A stretch of 64,000 nt of DNA from Couchioplanes azureus (GCF_014648355.1 NZ_BMQY01000001.1:854364-918363); one strand, 5' to 3'. Shown: positions 9,090 through 16,761, counted from the first letter of the stretch. A program made the numbers and translations. The notes: generated by a model from the letters alone, not told the origin.

Positions 9090-9126
9090 GCTAACTGTTG
9101 CAAGCAAAACGCTAGCAACAGTTAGC
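9090..9126 (-). promoter_or_regulatory. Perfect 12-bp inverted repeat, candidate operator of the XRE gene
   Basis: GCTAACTGTTGC at 9090-9101 and its exact complement at 9115-9126 flank a 13-base AT-richer spacer. The dyad sits 23-59 bases upstream of the XRE start codon and just after the asparaginase stop. With no T-tract it fits an operator better than a terminator. Autoregulation is inferred. Confidence 0.6.
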
Positions 9127-9136
9127 GTGAACCGGG

Positions 9137-10069
9137 TCACCAGGCGGCGCGTACCTCGCCGACCTGCACCCCGCCGCCCAGCAGCGGCACGGTGGCCAGC
9201 TCGTCCAGGACGGGTGCGGCGACGCCGAGCCGGCGCAGCGCCGACACCAGCACCGGGGTCCGCGCCCGCATTCCGCCGTCCGCAATCTTGATGGCCACCG
9301 CGCCGGCGCCCGGCAGCGCCACGGCCACCACGCCCTCGGCGCCGCCCTTGGCCAGCAGGCCGGGCACCCCGCGCATCAGCCGCGTGTCGTCCTGCCCGGT
9401 CCCGGCCACCAGCTCGGGATGCGCCCGGACGGCGTCGGCCACCGCGCGCTCGGGCCCGTCCGCCGCCGCGGCCAGCCGGTGGAAGGCCCGGGCGAGCGCG
9501 GTCAGGGAGAAACCGAAGACCGGCGCGCCGCAGCCGTCGATGCCCGTCGCCGCGATCGGCTCGCCGGCCAGGTCGGTCACGGCCTCGGCCAGGACGCCCT
9601 GCAGCGGGTGCTTGGCGTCCCGGTAGTCGTCCAGCGGCCAGCCGTTGACCATGCAGGTGGCCAGCATGCCGGCGTGCTTGCCGGAGCAGTTCATGTAGAC
9701 GCGCCGGGCCGTACCGCCCGCACCGATCACGGCGTGCCGGGCGCTCTCGGCGAGCGGCAGGTCCTCCGGGCAGAGCAGGGCGTCCTCGGTGAGGCCGGCC
9801 GTCCGCAGGATCGCGCGCACCCGGTCGACGTGGAACGGCTCGCCGGAGTGGCTGCCGCTGATCAGGGCGAGATCGGCGGGGTCGTCGGTGCGCAGTCCCG
9901 CCCGCAGCATGCCCACGGTCTGCATCGGCTTGTTCGAGGAGCGGGGGAACATCGGGCCGGTCACGTCGCCCGCCGAGGAGACCACCGCGCCGGAGTCGTC
10001 GAGCACGACCACCGAGCCGTGGTGCACGCCTTCCACGAAGCCCGAGCGCACGACCTCCGCGAGGATCAT
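9137..10069 (-). CDS. L-asparaginase II family protein (rhizobial type)
   Basis: A 310-residue protein of the asparaginase II family (the AnsA-like type unrelated to the E. coli enzymes), predicted to hydrolyse asparagine to aspartate and ammonia in the cytoplasm. Family landmarks are the start ILAEVVRSGFVEGVHHGS, the SSNKPMQTVG and ISGSHSGEPFH segments holding likely catalytic Ser/Lys residues, NCSGKHAGMLATC, and GIDGCGAP. Its ATG overlaps the TGA of the upstream BKACE gene by four bases. The pairing with a beta-keto acid cleavage enzyme is unexplained. Confidence 0.88.
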   Translation of the reverse strand: MILAEVVRSGFVEGVHHGSVVVLDDSGAVVSSAGDVTGPMFPRSSNKPMQTVGMLRAGLRTDDPADLALISGSHSGEPFHVDRVRAILRTAGLTEDALLCPEDLPLAESARHAVIGAGGTARRVYMNCSGKHAGMLATCMVNGWPLDDYRDAKHPLQGVLAEAVTDLAGEPIAATGIDGCGAPVFGFSLTALARAFHRLAAAADGPERAVADAVRAHPELVAGTGQDDTRLMRGVPGLLAKGGAEGVVAVALPGAGAVAIKIADGGMRARTPVLVSALRRLGVAAPVLDELATVPLLGGGVQVGEVRAAW

Positions 10070-10899
10070 CGAGCCGGCACGCCGAGCAGCTCGCGCGCCT
10101 GCGCGGTGCTCAGCGGCGGGCGCTGGGCGAGCTGGGCGAACCCGACCGCCCGCGCGACGAGCTGCATGTTCGACTCGACCGGCTGGCCCTTGGCGTACGT
10201 GATGGTGTCCTCCATGCCCACCCGCAGGTGACCGCCGGCCGACAGCGACGCGAGCATGACCGGGATCGTGCTGCGCCCGATGCCGGTGGCGGAGAACGTC
10301 GTGCCCTCGGGCAGGTCCCGGATCGCCCGGTGGCAGGCGACCAGCGCCTCGGCGGTGCCCGGCATGCCACCCGGCACGCCCATCACGAGGTCCACGTGCA
10401 CGTGCCCGCCGAACGGCAGGCCGTGCTTGTCGAGCAGGCGCTGCAGGCTGGTGAGCTGGCCCAGGTCGAAGATCTCGTACTCCGGGACGATGCCCCGCTC
10501 CTGCATCCGGGTGTGCAGGTCGACGATGAACTCCGCGCGGTTCATGAAGACGCCGTCGCCGAAGTTGACCGTACCCATCGTGCAGGACGCCATCTCGGGG
10601 CCCGCGTCGAGCACGGCCAGCCGGTCCGACTCGGGATCGGTGACGGCCCCGCCCGAGGAGAGCTGGATGATCAGGCCGGTGGACTGCCGCAGCGCGGCCA
10701 CCGTGTCCCGCAGCCGGCCCTGGTCGAGGGTGGGCTCGGCGGCGTCGTCCCGGATGTGGACGTGGATGATCGCCGCGCCCAGCGCCTCGCACTCCTTGGC
10801 GGTGGCCACGAGCTCGTCGATCGTCACAGGCAGCGCCGGTACGGCCGCCTTGCTGCTCTCCGCGCCGGTGGGCGCGACGGTGATCAAAGTCCCGGTCAT
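10066..10899 (-). CDS. BKACE family beta-keto acid cleavage enzyme (DUF849)
   Basis: A 277-residue TIM-barrel protein of the BKACE family, whose founding member Kce condenses 3-keto-5-aminohexanoate with acetyl-CoA. The Zn-binding HVHIRDD motif follows the IIHVH strand at about residue 45; a second conserved GHVHVDLVMGVPGG segment and the glycine-rich PGGMPGTAEAL loop are present. Substrate residues cannot be assigned from sequence alone, and BKACE members use many beta-keto acids. It is the first gene of a coupled pair with the asparaginase. Confidence 0.88.
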   Translation of the reverse strand: MTGTLITVAPTGAESSKAAVPALPVTIDELVATAKECEALGAAIIHVHIRDDAAEPTLDQGRLRDTVAALRQSTGLIIQLSSGGAVTDPESDRLAVLDAGPEMASCTMGTVNFGDGVFMNRAEFIVDLHTRMQERGIVPEYEIFDLGQLTSLQRLLDKHGLPFGGHVHVDLVMGVPGGMPGTAEALVACHRAIRDLPEGTTFSATGIGRSTIPVMLASLSAGGHLRVGMEDTITYAKGQPVESNMQLVARAVGFAQLAQRPPLSTAQARELLGVPAR

Positions 10900-10962
10900 A
10901 ACCGAGATCCTGCCATGCGGAGTCGCTCAGGGAGCAGCGACGGCCATCCGCGGCCCGGCCGA

Positions 10963-12021
10963 TCAGCCGGCGTCGATGGCGGCGGCCGACTCGCCGACGC
11001 CGAGCCGCGCGTCGTCGGGCACGTTGCGCTTCACCACCGCCAGCGCGACCATGCCGAGCTCGTGGTGGCGGACGGCCGTGCCGACGAAGCCGACGTCGCG
11101 CCCGTCCAGCGTGACCGCGGTGCCCCGGGCCGGCGGCTGGTCGGTCGCCACCCCGTCGAGGTGCAGGAGCACGAGCCGCCGCGGCGGCCGACCCAGGTGG
11201 TGCACCCGCGCCACCGTCTCCTGACCGCGGTAGCAGCCCTTGTCGAGGTGCACCGCCGGGCCGATGAACCGCGCCTCGGCCGGAATGGTCCGGTGGTCGG
11301 TCTCCCACCCGAGCCGCGGGATCCGCCGCGCGACCCGCACCGCCTCGTAGGCCCACAATCCCGCCTTGGGTACGCCCGCCAGCCGCGCGACCACCGCGTC
11401 GAGGCCCGACCGGGGCACGAGCAGGTCGACGCCGAGCGGCACCCGCCGGGCCAGCCCGCCCTCGAAGACCCGTACGTCGTAGAGCGCGGTGGGCTCGGGC
11501 GGCACGGACCCGGCGGCGAACTTGGGCCCGGGCACCTCCCGGATCCGGGGCTCGGCCAGCTCGGTGCCGAGCAGCCGGGCAGCCGTCGCGGCGGCCTCCG
11601 GGCCCACCAGGGACAGCACGGCCGTCTCCGCGGTGGCGTCCCGCGGCTCGACGCGCGTGAAGAAGCGCATCATCTCGAGGTATTTCAGCAGCCCCGCGCC
11701 GGCGCCGGGCTCGGTGTCCAGCCAGGCCGTGGTGCCGTCCTCGGCGACGAGGGCGTGGTGCTCGACGTGGCCGTGCGGGGAGAGCACGAGCAGCTCGGTG
11801 CCCTGCCCCGCTTGCAGGCCGCTGAGGTGCTGGGTGGTGAGCGTGTGCAGCCAGCCCGCCCGTTCCTCCCCGGGCACGGCGATCACGTCGCGGTGGGAGC
11901 GGTCGACGAGGCCGACGGCCGTCTCCAGGGTGCGCTGCTCGCGCATCGGGTCACCGTAGTGCGCCGCGACGCCGGCGTCGGCCGACCCCGGCTCCAGCTC
12001 CTCGATCAGAACCGTGGTCAT
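10963..12021 (-). CDS. ygfZ: Folate-binding YgfZ/CAF17-type iron-sulfur maintenance protein
   Basis: A 352-residue protein of the YgfZ/GcvT superfamily, which uses tetrahydrofolate to help build or repair certain Fe-S enzymes. The diagnostic motif K-G-C-Y-x-G-Q-E occurs in DKGCYRGQETVARVHH, with the reactive Cys. N-terminal residues VGLVDRSHRDVIAVPGEE and the LHTLTTQHL segment are also typical. ATG 12021 overlaps the TGA of the Fur-family gene (ATGA), so the metal regulator and this Fe-S protein are translated together, a sensible pairing for metal or redox control. Confidence 0.9.
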   Translation of the reverse strand: MTTVLIEELEPGSADAGVAAHYGDPMREQRTLETAVGLVDRSHRDVIAVPGEERAGWLHTLTTQHLSGLQAGQGTELLVLSPHGHVEHHALVAEDGTTAWLDTEPGAGAGLLKYLEMMRFFTRVEPRDATAETAVLSLVGPEAAATAARLLGTELAEPRIREVPGPKFAAGSVPPEPTALYDVRVFEGGLARRVPLGVDLLVPRSGLDAVVARLAGVPKAGLWAYEAVRVARRIPRLGWETDHRTIPAEARFIGPAVHLDKGCYRGQETVARVHHLGRPPRRLVLLHLDGVATDQPPARGTAVTLDGRDVGFVGTAVRHHELGMVALAVVKRNVPDDARLGVGESAAAIDAG

Positions 12022-12440
12022 GCGCGCTCCTTGCACTCGCCGCAGACGCCGAAGAGCGACACGTGGCCGACGTCGACCCGGAAGTTCCGCTCCTCGCGCA
12101 GCCGCCCGGTGACCGGCTCCAGGATCGCGGGGTCGACCTCGTCGACCGAGCCGCAGGTCCGGCAGACGAGGTGCACGTGCTGGTCCTCGCCCGCCCGGTG
12201 GTAGGTCGGCGAGCCGTGCGAGAGGTGGGTGTGGCTGACCAGGCCCAGCTCCTCGAGCAGCTCGAGGGTGCGGTAGACGGTCGTGATGTTGACCCCGGCG
12301 GCACGCTCGCGCACCGCCTGGTGGATCTGCTCCGGCGTGGCGTGGCCGAGCTCGTGGACCGCCTCCAGGATGAGCTGGCGCTGCGGGGTCAGTCGCAGGC
12401 CGCGTTCCCGGAGCATCTCGGCGAGGGAGGGGGCGGGCAC
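12018..12440 (-). CDS. Fur-family metalloregulator (possibly Zur/FurB type)
   Basis: A 140-residue Fur-family repressor. A winged helix spans roughly residues 15-80 (LTPQRQLILEAV, then NITTVYRTLELLEELGLV), followed by the dimerisation domain with the metal motif HVHLVCRTCG and a C-terminal GVCGECKERA; the two CxxC pairs form the structural zinc site. Whether it senses zinc, iron or peroxide cannot be settled, though four structural Cys suit Zur/FurB. GTG 12440 is the chosen start. It is divergent from the PabC-like gene, sharing a 38-bp promoter region. Confidence 0.92.
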   Translation of the reverse strand: MPAPSLAEMLRERGLRLTPQRQLILEAVHELGHATPEQIHQAVRERAAGVNITTVYRTLELLEELGLVSHTHLSHGSPTYHRAGEDQHVHLVCRTCGSVDEVDPAILEPVTGRLREERNFRVDVGHVSLFGVCGECKERA

Positions 12441-12478
12441 GCTACGAGCATAGTTCCCGTGGCGATACCCTCCGCGAC

Positions 12479-13249
12479 GTGAGCGCTCCCCTGGTGATAT
12501 CCGGCTCCGGCGAGCTGACATACACGGATCGCGGCCTTCTCTACGGCGAGGGAGTCTTCGAGACCGTGCACGTCCGCCCGGCGGGCCCCTGGCTGCTCGA
12601 AGAGCACCTGGCCCGCCTGGACCGCTCCGCGGCGGCCCTGGGGATCGAGGTGCCCCGCGGCCTCGCCGGGCGGGTGAGCGGGATCACCCACCCCGACGGC
12701 GCCCTCCGGCTGGTGGTGACGCCGTCGACCGCGTTCGCCACCCTCGCCGAGGTGCCGGCGACGATCCGCGCCGAGCGCCGCGACGGCATCCGGTTGATCA
12801 CGCACGACCTGGGCCTCACCCGGCGGCCGCCCTGGTCGCTGGCGGGCGCCAAGACGCTGTCCTACGCCGAGAATCTGGCGGCGAAACGCTGGGCGGTCGC
12901 CCAGGGCGCGGACGACCTGCTCTGGCTCGACAGTCACGGCCATGCCCTGGAGGGACCGACGGCGAGCCTGGTCTGGCTCGCCGGCGACACGCTGTGCACC
13001 GTCGCTCCGGACCGCACCGGCATCCTGCCCGGCACCACGGCCGCCCATCTGCTCGGGCGGGCGGCGGAGGTGGGCCTGCGCGCCGAGCAACGGATGATCA
13101 CCGCCGCCGAGCTGCCCGGCGCCGACGCCATCTGGCTGGCCAGCTCGCTGCGGGGGCTCGCCGAGGCGAGAACCCTCGACGGACGGCCGCGCGCGGCGTC
13201 GCCGTGGACGCCGCGCCTGCTCGATCTGCTGGGCTTCCGCCGGGAATGA
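12479..13249 (+). CDS. pabC: Class IV aminotransferase, aminodeoxychorismate lyase-like
   Basis: A 256-residue PLP fold-type IV enzyme of the PabC/BCAT/D-amino-acid transaminase superfamily. The PLP-binding lysine is Lys125 in GAKTLSYAEN, with GLLYGEGVFETV near the N-terminus and the phosphate-cup segment LEGPTASLVWL. Length and sequence fit aminodeoxychorismate lyase, which makes 4-aminobenzoate for folate, but substrate range is hard to call. Start GTG at 12479. In M. tuberculosis the homologous position (Rv0812) carries the same family, next to a nitrobindin gene as here. Confidence 0.85.
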   Translation: MSAPLVISGSGELTYTDRGLLYGEGVFETVHVRPAGPWLLEEHLARLDRSAAALGIEVPRGLAGRVSGITHPDGALRLVVTPSTAFATLAEVPATIRAERRDGIRLITHDLGLTRRPPWSLAGAKTLSYAENLAAKRWAVAQGADDLLWLDSHGHALEGPTASLVWLAGDTLCTVAPDRTGILPGTTAAHLLGRAAEVGLRAEQRMITAAELPGADAIWLASSLRGLAEARTLDGRPRAASPWTPRLLDLLGFRRE

Positions 13250-13255
13250 CGGGCG

Positions 13256-13858
13256 TCAGCCCCCGACCCGGATCAGCCGGGCCGACAGGTGGGGCTTGAG
13301 CTTCTCGCCGTTCGCCGACATCTCGTGGGCGTAGAGCAGCGCGCCCTCCACGATGCCGAAGAGCCGGTGGCCGCCGGTGACCGCGAGGCCCGAGGCGGTG
13401 TGCCCGACGCCGGCCGTGGCCATCTCCAGCCGGGTGCCGGTGGCCTCGCCCTCGTAGATCTCGATCACGCCGTGCTGGGTGGTCAACGTGGCTTCCATCT
13501 CGTCGGTGGGGCGACCCTCCGCGTTGAGCACCGGACGCCAGAACCCCACCTCGCGATGGGCCTGCCCGATCGGCTGCGACTCGTCGTCCAGCAGCCAGAT
13601 GCGCGACTCGTACGCGAGGAACGGCCGCCCGTCGTGGCTGATCCTGATCTCCTGCGCGAAGTTGTAGTCCTCCGGCTGGGGGAATCCGCCCTGCCCGCGG
13701 CCCCGCCACAGCCCGATGAACGGCAGCAGCCCGAGCAGCGCGGGGTGCAGATCCGGCCCCTGTCGCAGGTCGTGGGTGTCCTCGTAGGGGTATTCCTCGA
13801 CCGGCGGGGCGTTCAGCCAGGGCGGTGGGCCCAGCGGGTTCTCGGTCTCACTGCTCAC
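13256..13858 (-). CDS. Nitrobindin-type heme-binding beta-barrel protein
   Basis: A 200-residue protein of the FABP-like/nitrobindin family. The N-terminal signature G-x-W-x-G-x-G-x-G appears as GLWRGRGQGGFP at about residues 49-60; the C-terminal half is beta-rich with GHTASGLAVTGGHRLFG, near which the heme-ligating His lies in known members. Nitrobindins bind ferric heme and isomerise peroxynitrite. GTG 13858 overlaps the TGA of a 34-codon gene just upstream (GTGA). The gene is convergent with the PabC-like gene, 6 bp apart. Confidence 0.87.
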   Translation of the reverse strand: MSSETENPLGPPPWLNAPPVEEYPYEDTHDLRQGPDLHPALLGLLPFIGLWRGRGQGGFPQPEDYNFAQEIRISHDGRPFLAYESRIWLLDDESQPIGQAHREVGFWRPVLNAEGRPTDEMEATLTTQHGVIEIYEGEATGTRLEMATAGVGHTASGLAVTGGHRLFGIVEGALLYAHEMSANGEKLKPHLSARLIRVGG

Positions 13859-13959
13859 CAGCGTCCCCTTGCAATGCGCATCGCCAGATAGCCCAAACCG
13901 CCGGCCAGCCCGCCCATGCCGGCGACCAGCAGGCTCACGTACCCGATCTCCGTAACCAT
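13855..13959 (-). CDS. 34-residue membrane microprotein upstream of nitrobindin
   Basis: A short reading frame: ATG 13959, a hydrophobic Gly/Leu-rich segment (YVSLLVAGMGGLAGGLGYLA) and a basic end RIARGRW, then TGA overlapping the nitrobindin GTG by four bases. An AGGATGG stretch upstream of the ATG can act as ribosome site. The single predicted membrane helix with a positive C-terminal flank, and the stop-start overlap, argue for a translated gene coupled to nitrobindin. Function unknown; it could also be only a coupling leader. Confidence 0.6.
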   Translation of the reverse strand: MVTEIGYVSLLVAGMGGLAGGLGYLAMRIARGRW

Positions 13960-13973
13960 GACGGAGCCATCCT

Positions 13974-14348
13974 ATGCTGACCGGCATGGCCCGCCTTCTC
14001 GTCGTCAAGACCACCGCCGGCGCGGACGCCCCGGAACGCTGCTCCCAGGCGTTCACCGTGGCGAGCACGGCGGCGTCCGCCGGCGTGCCGGTCTCGTTCT
14101 GGCTCACCGGCGAGTCGGCGTGGTTCGCCCTGCCCGGCCGCGCCGAGCAGTTCGAGCTCCCGCACGCCGCTCCGCTGCCCGACCTGCTCGGCCTGCTGCT
14201 CGAGGCCGGCTCGGTCACGTTGTGCACCCAGTGCGCGGCGCGGCGGAACATCGGCCCCGACGCCGTGCTGCCCGGCATCCGCATCGCGGGCGCCGCGGTC
14301 TTCGTCGAGGAGATCATGGGCGAGGGCGCCCAGGCCGTCGTCTACTAG
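13974..14348 (+). CDS. DsrE/DsrF-like family protein
   Basis: A 124-residue DsrE-superfamily protein (small alpha/beta fold linked to sulfur relay or peroxide handling). It has the N-terminal LLVVKTTAGADAPERC strand-loop, a middle VPVSFWLTGESAW segment, and a Cys pair in LCTQCAARRN that could be redox- or sulfur-active. ATG 13974 has a GGAG site 8 bases upstream and is used here; a second ATG at 13986 is possible. Its stop overlaps that of the convergent membrane protein gene. Confidence 0.78.
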   Translation: MLTGMARLLVVKTTAGADAPERCSQAFTVASTAASAGVPVSFWLTGESAWFALPGRAEQFELPHAAPLPDLLGLLLEAGSVTLCTQCAARRNIGPDAVLPGIRIAGAAVFVEEIMGEGAQAVVY

Positions 14349-15217
14349 CGGAGGCCCTGGCGGCAACCGCTGGTGGCGCTGACGCGCGTCGCGCCGTCGG
14401 CGGCGGTGACGAACACCGACACGTCGCCGGCCCGGTAGGCCCACCCGTGCGGCTCGGCCTGCACCACGAGCCCGCCGCCCACGACGTCGCGCAGCGCCCG
14501 GCCGAGGTCGCCCGGCAGCGCCGGCCCGGTGGCCGTCACCGTCCCCGCCGTCTTCCCGTTCGGGCAGGCCACCTCCACGGCCGTGACCGGGCCGGTCGCG
14601 CCGACGGCCTTCGTCGCGGCCGCGAAGGCGGGCGGTGTGGTCGTGGCCGGGCGCGGTGCCGGGGCGAGGTCCACGCCGGACGCGGCGGGCCGGCAGCCGG
14701 TCGAGATCCACAGGGAGAAGACCGGTGCGTCGCTCGCGGCCGTGGCGTCCACGGCGACGAAGTCGCCGGCATCGGCGCGCAGCACGTGCCGGCTGTTGTC
14801 GTCGAGGTGCCGCAGCGCCGGGGCGTACTCCTCCGGCAGCGCCCGGGCGATCGATTCGAGCGCGCCGGGGGCCTGGTCGGACCGGACCCGGACGGTGATC
14901 TCCTGGCGGGCCTCGACCCCGGATCGCACCGGGGTCAGCGCGCACTCGGCGTCGAAGCGCAGCGGTCCGATCTCGACGGCCCGGTCCGGACCGTCGGCGG
15001 CCGCGACGACCGCGCCGCTGGCCTGCCGCAGCGCCGGCAGGGCGCCGGCGATGTCGCGCTGCTCGGCAACGGTCGGGGGATCGTGGCGCACCGACCAGAG
15101 GGCGGCCCCGGTGAGCCCGACGGCCCACGCCGCGACGATCGCGACCAGCCACCACCGCGTCTTCCGCGGTTGCGCGGCGGGAGGCGGAACAGGGGCGGGC
15201 TCGGTCACGGAAGCCAT
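14345..15217 (-). CDS. Membrane-anchored hypothetical protein
   Basis: A 290-residue protein with a Pro-rich cytoplasmic N-terminus (residues 1-25), one transmembrane segment (WWLVAIVAAWAVGLTGAALW) and a long extracytoplasmic region. The outside part contains three Cys residues in CALTP, STGCRP and the near-terminal SGCRQ, plus one in VACPNG, which could form disulfides. It has two similar beta/alpha-looking halves separated by a Pro/Thr/Ala linker around PAPRPATTTPPAFAA. No family is recognised. ATG 15217 chosen. Confidence 0.68.
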   Translation of the reverse strand: MASVTEPAPVPPPAAQPRKTRWWLVAIVAAWAVGLTGAALWSVRHDPPTVAEQRDIAGALPALRQASGAVVAAADGPDRAVEIGPLRFDAECALTPVRSGVEARQEITVRVRSDQAPGALESIARALPEEYAPALRHLDDNSRHVLRADAGDFVAVDATAASDAPVFSLWISTGCRPAASGVDLAPAPRPATTTPPAFAAATKAVGATGPVTAVEVACPNGKTAGTVTATGPALPGDLGRALRDVVGGGLVVQAEPHGWAYRAGDVSVFVTAADGATRVSATSGCRQGLR

Positions 15218-15238
15218 GCTCGCACGCCTTCCCACGCC

Positions 15239-15270
15239 GGAAAGGCGGGACCCGGAGGTCCCGCCTTTCC
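15239..15270 (-). terminator. Perfect 14-bp hairpin downstream of the DUF1416 gene
   Basis: GGAAAGGCGGGACC at 15239-15252 pairs perfectly with 15257-15270 across a 4-base loop. It follows the stop of the sulfurtransferase/DUF1416 operon on the minus strand and precedes the next same-strand gene. No T-tract follows. It is the most stable simple hairpin I noticed in the window. Confidence 0.75.
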
Positions 15271-15286
15271 GCCAACAGAGCGTGGG

Positions 15287-15613
15287 TCAGGCGGCGACGC
15301 GGAGGCCGACCTCGTTCACCCCGCGGGTGGCGTCCACGGTGAGGTCGCCGTTGCCGGCGCGGGAGAGGGCGCGCAGCGTCCAGGAGCCCGGGGCGGCGAA
15401 GAAGCGGAAGACGCCGCCCGGCGACGTCACCACCTCCGCGGTGAACTCGCCGGTGGAGTCGAGCAGGCGGACGTACGCGCCGCCCACCGCCTCGCCCTCG
15501 GCGTCGGTGAGGACGCCCGTGATGACGGTTTCCTTCTGCAGGTCGACGCTGGCGGGAAGGGGCGCCGACTGGTCGGGCGCGGCGCAGCCGTCCGCGACGT
15601 TCGAGGTGGTCAT
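15287..15613 (-). CDS. DUF1416 family protein (SseC-like)
   Basis: A 108-residue protein of the DUF1416 family, which in mycobacteria (SseC1/SseC2) sits beside cysA thiosulfate sulfurtransferase genes. The core looks like a carboxypeptidase-regulatory-like beta-sandwich: TVITGVLTDAEGEAVGGAYV, then GVFRFFAAPGSWTLRAL. A single Cys in DGCAAPDQ near the N-terminus may be functional in sulfur chemistry. It begins 4 bases after the sulfurtransferase stop, so the two form one operon under the upstream leader peptide. Confidence 0.9.
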   Translation of the reverse strand: MTTSNVADGCAAPDQSAPLPASVDLQKETVITGVLTDAEGEAVGGAYVRLLDSTGEFTAEVVTSPGGVFRFFAAPGSWTLRALSRAGNGDLTVDATRGVNEVGLRVAA

Positions 15614-15617
15614 GCGC

Positions 15618-16466
15618 TCACGCCTTTCCGGGCTCGTCGCCGAGCGCGATCGGCACGCCGATGAGCGAGCCGTACTCGGTCCAGGAGCCGTCGTAGTTCT
15701 TCACGTTCTCGTGGCCGAGCAGCTCGCGCAGCACGAACCAGGTGTGCGACGAGCGCTCGCCGATGCGGCAGTACGCGATCGTGTCCTTGCCGCCGTCCAG
15801 CCCGGCCTCGCCGTAGATCCGGGCTAGCTCCTCGTCCGACTTGAAGGTGCCGTCCTCGTTGGCGGCCTTGCTCCACGGCACGTTGATCGCCGTGGGGATG
15901 TGCCCGGCGCGCTGGGACTGCTCCTGCGGCAGGTGGGCCGGGGCGAGCAGGCGGCCGGCGAACTCGTCCGGGCTGCGCACGTCCACCAGGTTCTTCGCGC
16001 CGATGGCCTGCACGACCTCGTCCCGGAAGGCGCGGATGGAGAGATCCGGCGCCGACGCCCGGTACTGCGTGGCGGGCCGCTGGGGCACGTCCTTGGTGTA
16101 CGGCCGGGCGTCGAGCTCCCACTTCTTGCGGCCGCCGTCCAGCAGCTTCACGTCGCCGTGCCCGTAGAGCTTGAAGTACCAGTACGCGTACGCGGCGAAC
16201 CAGTTGTTGTTGCCGCCGTAGAGGACGACGGTGTCGTCGTTGGCGATGCCGCGCTCGGAGAGCAGCGCGGAGAACTGCTCCTGGTTCACGAAGTCCCGGC
16301 GCACCGGGTCCTGCAGGTCCTTCTTCCAGTCGAGCTTGACGGCGCCGGGGATGTGCCCGCCGTCGTAGGCGGTGGTGTCCTCGTCGACCTCGACGAAGAC
16401 CACCCCCGGGGTGTCCAGGTTCTTCTCGGCCCAGTCGGCAGAGACGAGTGCGGTGTCGCGACTCAT
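15618..16466 (-). CDS. Thiosulfate sulfurtransferase (CysA/SseA-type, two rhodanese domains)
   Basis: A 282-residue two-domain rhodanese, moving sulfane sulfur from thiosulfate to an acceptor. The N-terminal inactive rhodanese half includes YDGGHIPGAVKLDW and LYGGNNNWFAAYAYW; the C-terminal half has the persulfide-forming Cys at about residue 233 in CRIGERSS. AAGGGAG lies just upstream of ATG 16466. The DUF1416 gene follows in the same operon. A 25-codon leader with three Cys codons and a possible attenuator hairpin precede it, pointing to control by cysteine supply. Confidence 0.94.
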   Translation of the reverse strand: MSRDTALVSADWAEKNLDTPGVVFVEVDEDTTAYDGGHIPGAVKLDWKKDLQDPVRRDFVNQEQFSALLSERGIANDDTVVLYGGNNNWFAAYAYWYFKLYGHGDVKLLDGGRKKWELDARPYTKDVPQRPATQYRASAPDLSIRAFRDEVVQAIGAKNLVDVRSPDEFAGRLLAPAHLPQEQSQRAGHIPTAINVPWSKAANEDGTFKSDEELARIYGEAGLDGGKDTIAYCRIGERSSHTWFVLRELLGHENVKNYDGSWTEYGSLIGVPIALGDEPGKA

Positions 16467-16521
16467 CGCATTACTCCCTTGTCAGGTGAGAGATGGGGGT
16501 GAGTCAGCGCGCGGAGGCGAG

Positions 16522-16548
16522 AAAAAGAGGTCGCACGCGCGCCGACCC
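16522..16548 (-). terminator. Candidate attenuator hairpin in the sulfurtransferase leader
   Basis: On the minus strand GGTCG (16547-16543) can pair with CGACC (16533-16529), and the stem is followed within a few bases by five T residues (16526-16522). This intrinsic-terminator-like element lies between the cysteine leader peptide and the sulfurtransferase. The stem is short, so it is only a candidate. Confidence 0.45.
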
Positions 16549-16613
16549 GACGAAACGGATCACGGTTTGCGTACGGCGCCACTGCCGGGCGAGGGAAAAG
16601 GCGAGTGGCCCCG

Positions 16614-16691
16614 TCAGAGGACGGGGCGACACAGGCAGGCGGCCACGCGGCACAGGTCGACCGCGCGCCTCTTGGTGAGCAACAGGCTCAT
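16614..16691 (-). CDS. Cysteine-containing regulatory leader peptide
   Basis: A 25-codon frame starting at ATG 16691, reading MSLLLTKRRAVDLCRVA and continuing to three Cys residues (positions 14, 19 and 21), stop at 16614. The LTKRRxVDLCRVxxCLC pattern is that of the actinobacterial putative leader peptides found upstream of sulfur genes, where low cysteinyl-tRNA stalls the ribosome and changes downstream RNA folding. It lies 147 bases before the sulfurtransferase start. The ribosome site is weak (AGGG), and short or leaderless transcripts are usual for this class. Confidence 0.85.
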   Translation of the reverse strand: MSLLLTKRRAVDLCRVAACLCRPVL

Positions 16692-16761
16692 GGGGATGGA
16701 CCCTACCAGCGGTTCCAGGGGCCGGAACACCTCCGACCACCATCCGGGAAGGAGTCGGCGG

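Noticed and set aside
16504..16743. 79-codon frame overlapping the cysteine leader region
   Set aside because: A different frame from the leader peptide, without family resemblance; the 25-codon frame with Cys codons is the better call.
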